Shown here in pieces: positions 61,271-62,601 of a DNA stretch of 62,601 nucleotides. Source of the stretch: Deltaproteobacteria bacterium (lineage in GTDB: Bacteria; Bdellovibrionota_B; Oligoflexia; Oligoflexales; Bog-1112). Position numbers and translations under genes: made by a program. The stretch lies in NCBI GenBank assembly GCA_947466225.1, contig CANIBL010000009.1, positions 1 to 62,601 of the forward strand. The letters run 5' to 3'. Numbering within the stretch: the first letter of the stretch is position 1; each line of letters starts with the position of its first letter. Below the pieces are notes generated by a model. That model did not search any database. It was not told where the DNA came from and saw nothing but the letters and a program-made list of their open reading frames with translations.

Positions 61271-62506
61271 ATGGCCCAACTCATTACAATGCCCAAACTC
61301 AGCGACACCATGGAAGAAGGTGGCATCGCGAGTTGGTTGAAAAAAGAAGGCGACACGGTTTCAGACGGCGATCCCTTGGTGGAGATCGAGACCGACAAAG
61401 CCACTATGGAGTATGTTTCTCCAGAAGCCGGTGTGCTGCTGAAGATTCTCGCAACCCCCGGCAACGCTTACCCCCTACAAGCTCCTCTTGCGGTGATTGG
61501 GAAGGCGGGGGAAAAGTTCAATCTTGAGGCGCTACTCAACGCAGCTGCGCCTAAGGCTCACGCTGCAACTGGGCCGGCTGTTACCACGGCAGCCCCAGCT
61601 GTACCAACGCCCGAAAAAGCGGTAGACCTCGTTTCCACCGGACGTATCAAAGCCTCCCCTTTGGCGAAAAAATTGGCCCAGGCGCAACAAGTAGACCTGA
61701 CCCAGCTCCAAGGCTCAGGGCCTCATGGGCGTATCATTGCCAAAGACATCGAAGCTGCAACTCAGCAGGTACAAATCGTCTCTACATCTGTATCACACGC
61801 AACAGCATCTGATACACGCCAGCCTCTTTCCATGATGCGTAAGACCATCGCAAAACGATTGGTTTCTGCAAAAAGTCAGGCTCCCCACTTCTATCTAACC
61901 GTGTCTGCAGACATGACCCAGGCTTTAGCTTGGAGACAACAGCTCAATGGACATCTCAAGGTTGTAGATGGCGCTTGGGGTAAGGTAAGCGTCAATGACC
62001 TCGTCCTTTTTGCCGTCGCTCGGGCCTTACGCAAACACCCCGCTATAAATGCATCGTGGCAAGAAGATGCCATCCTCCAACACGGAGCTGTTCATGTTGC
62101 CATGGCGGTTGCTTTGCCTACCGGGCTCATTACCCCTGTTGTCTTTCATGCAGATCAGCTTGGCATTCGACAACTAGCAGAGACAGCGCGCACACTGGGA
62201 AAGAAAGCCCATAAAGGAGCTTTAACCCAAGGAGAATATGAAGGTGGTACCTTTACTGTCTCCAACCTGGGGATGACCTTGGTGGAAGAATTTACTGCCA
62301 TCATCAATCCCCCTCAGTCTGCAATTCTTGCTGTTGGATGTACCCAGAAGGTCCCTGTGGTAACCGCTCAAGATACGATCGGGATTCAGTCTCGTATGAA
62401 GATGACCCTTTCCTGCGACCATCGGGTTATCGATGGGATGGTCGGTGCCCAGTTTCTCGAAACTCTTGTTGGATACTTGGAGCAACCAACCCAGATGCTC
62501 GAGTAA
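61271..62506 (+). CDS. pdhC: Dihydrolipoyllysine acetyltransferase (E2 of pyruvate dehydrogenase)
   Basis: E2 carries the lipoyl arm and acetylates CoA. One N-terminal lipoyl domain (1-80) has Lys43 in ETDKATMEY. An Ala/Pro linker leads to the peripheral-subunit binding domain (RIKASPLAKKLAQ; GSGPHGRIIAKDI) and the C-terminal acyltransferase core with the active-site motif DHRVIDGMVG. 411 residues fits a single-lipoyl E2. The E3 (lipoamide dehydrogenase) gene is not in the window. The stop is followed by the dispersed repeat at 62521. Confidence 0.95.
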   Translation: MAQLITMPKLSDTMEEGGIASWLKKEGDTVSDGDPLVEIETDKATMEYVSPEAGVLLKILATPGNAYPLQAPLAVIGKAGEKFNLEALLNAAAPKAHAATGPAVTTAAPAVPTPEKAVDLVSTGRIKASPLAKKLAQAQQVDLTQLQGSGPHGRIIAKDIEAATQQVQIVSTSVSHATASDTRQPLSMMRKTIAKRLVSAKSQAPHFYLTVSADMTQALAWRQQLNGHLKVVDGAWGKVSVNDLVLFAVARALRKHPAINASWQEDAILQHGAVHVAMAVALPTGLITPVVFHADQLGIRQLAETARTLGKKAHKGALTQGEYEGGTFTVSNLGMTLVEEFTAIINPPQSAILAVGCTQKVPVVTAQDTIGIQSRMKMTLSCDHRVIDGMVGAQFLETLVGYLEQPTQMLE

Positions 62507-62520
62507 GCCTCTCTAAATAT

Positions 62521-62601
62521 GGCTTCGATCGAAGGAGATCCCCGACGGCCTTCGGCCTGGGGATGACAAAAAAACAACACGTCATCCCCAGGCCGAAGGC
62601 C
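62521..62601. repeat. Dispersed palindromic repeat copies, truncated at the window end
   Basis: The right arm reads GGAGATCCCCGACGGCC through GGGGATGACAAA at 62536-62571, and the left arm of a second copy starts at 62582 (GTCATCCCCAGGCCGAAGGCC). Together with 49258-49347 this shows the repeat unit as a ~80-base inverted palindrome. The copy runs off the window end. Confidence 0.65.

Noticed and set aside
1..62601. CRISPR array, rRNA or tRNA genes
   Set aside because: I read the intergenic gaps for regular spacers, conserved rRNA blocks and tRNA-like cloverleaf sequence and saw none, though a short tRNA could be missed without a covariance search.

Overview
The window comes from a Gram-negative bacterium of middling GC with short intergenic gaps. 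Evidence for an outer membrane includes LptF, PlsB, several lipoprotein signals, a small beta-barrel-like protein and a DsbA-like periplasmic protein. FliG, two PilZ proteins, an IHF-type protein, a MoxR/DUF58/VWA cluster and a large Ig-like/DUF1554 surface protein fit a deltaproteobacterial-type lineage (Bdellovibrionota or Myxococcota relatives). The exact phylum cannot be fixed from sequence reading alone, and I saw no rRNA, tRNA or CRISPR array.

Layout. 1-3.9 kb: the end of thioredoxin reductase, Mrp and its DUF971 partner, a decayed gene, a CPBP membrane protease and a receiver-PilZ regulator. 4-12.4 kb: a plus-strand run with a secreted papain-like-fold candidate, a TrmA-type RNA methyltransferase, plsB, rsgA, an acyl-CoA dehydrogenase, an EEP-like lipoprotein and a small membrane protein. 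13-17 kb: a YcgR-like PilZ protein, a secreted protein, glpK and fabI. 17-22.3 kb: an exported glycosyltransferase-like protein, a DksA homologue lacking most zinc cysteines, a lipoprotein and a cytochrome P450 with a Sec-type leader. 22.6-28 kb: pgk-tpiA facing miaA-mutL-engB. 28-34.3 kb: SulP-DabA-DabB, an inorganic-carbon uptake cassette ending in a strong bidirectional terminator. 34.3-41 kb: a minus-strand MoxR, DUF58 and two VWA-like membrane protein cluster. 41-49.6 kb: an orphan Flp-type pilin with a small partner, an orphan fliG, a DsbA-like protein, a zinc-metalloprotease lipoprotein, coaE, a TPR-like protein, an IHF-like gene, grxD, a Cys/Met PLP enzyme and a GIY-YIG protein. 49.6-55 kb: an accessory island with a 1213-residue Ig-like/DUF1554 protein and a lipoprotein, bracketed by two same-orientation IS5-type transposase remnants. 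55-62.6 kb: a stand-alone transpeptidase, lptF, fabF and pdhABC.

Functional themes. Lipid synthesis is spread over plsB, acyl-CoA dehydrogenase, glpK, fabI, fabF and pyruvate dehydrogenase. The glpK-fabI and fabF-pdhABC units begin with visibly related leader sequences, which may be a shared regulatory element or a dispersed repeat. Bicarbonate supply from SulP and DabAB would suit the carboxylation step of fatty-acid synthesis (inference).

The most notable non-genic signals are a dispersed palindromic repeat family near 22.5, 49.3, 50.1 and 62.5 kb, the two IS remnants around the Ig-like gene, and an in-frame-interrupted gene with a C8/A9 homopolymer at 2387-2403. I found no clear wholly new multi-gene system. 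The best candidates for a closer look are the SulP-DabA-DabB cassette, the repeat-bounded surface-protein island, the shared glpK/fabF leader, the exported P450 and the exported glycosyltransferase.
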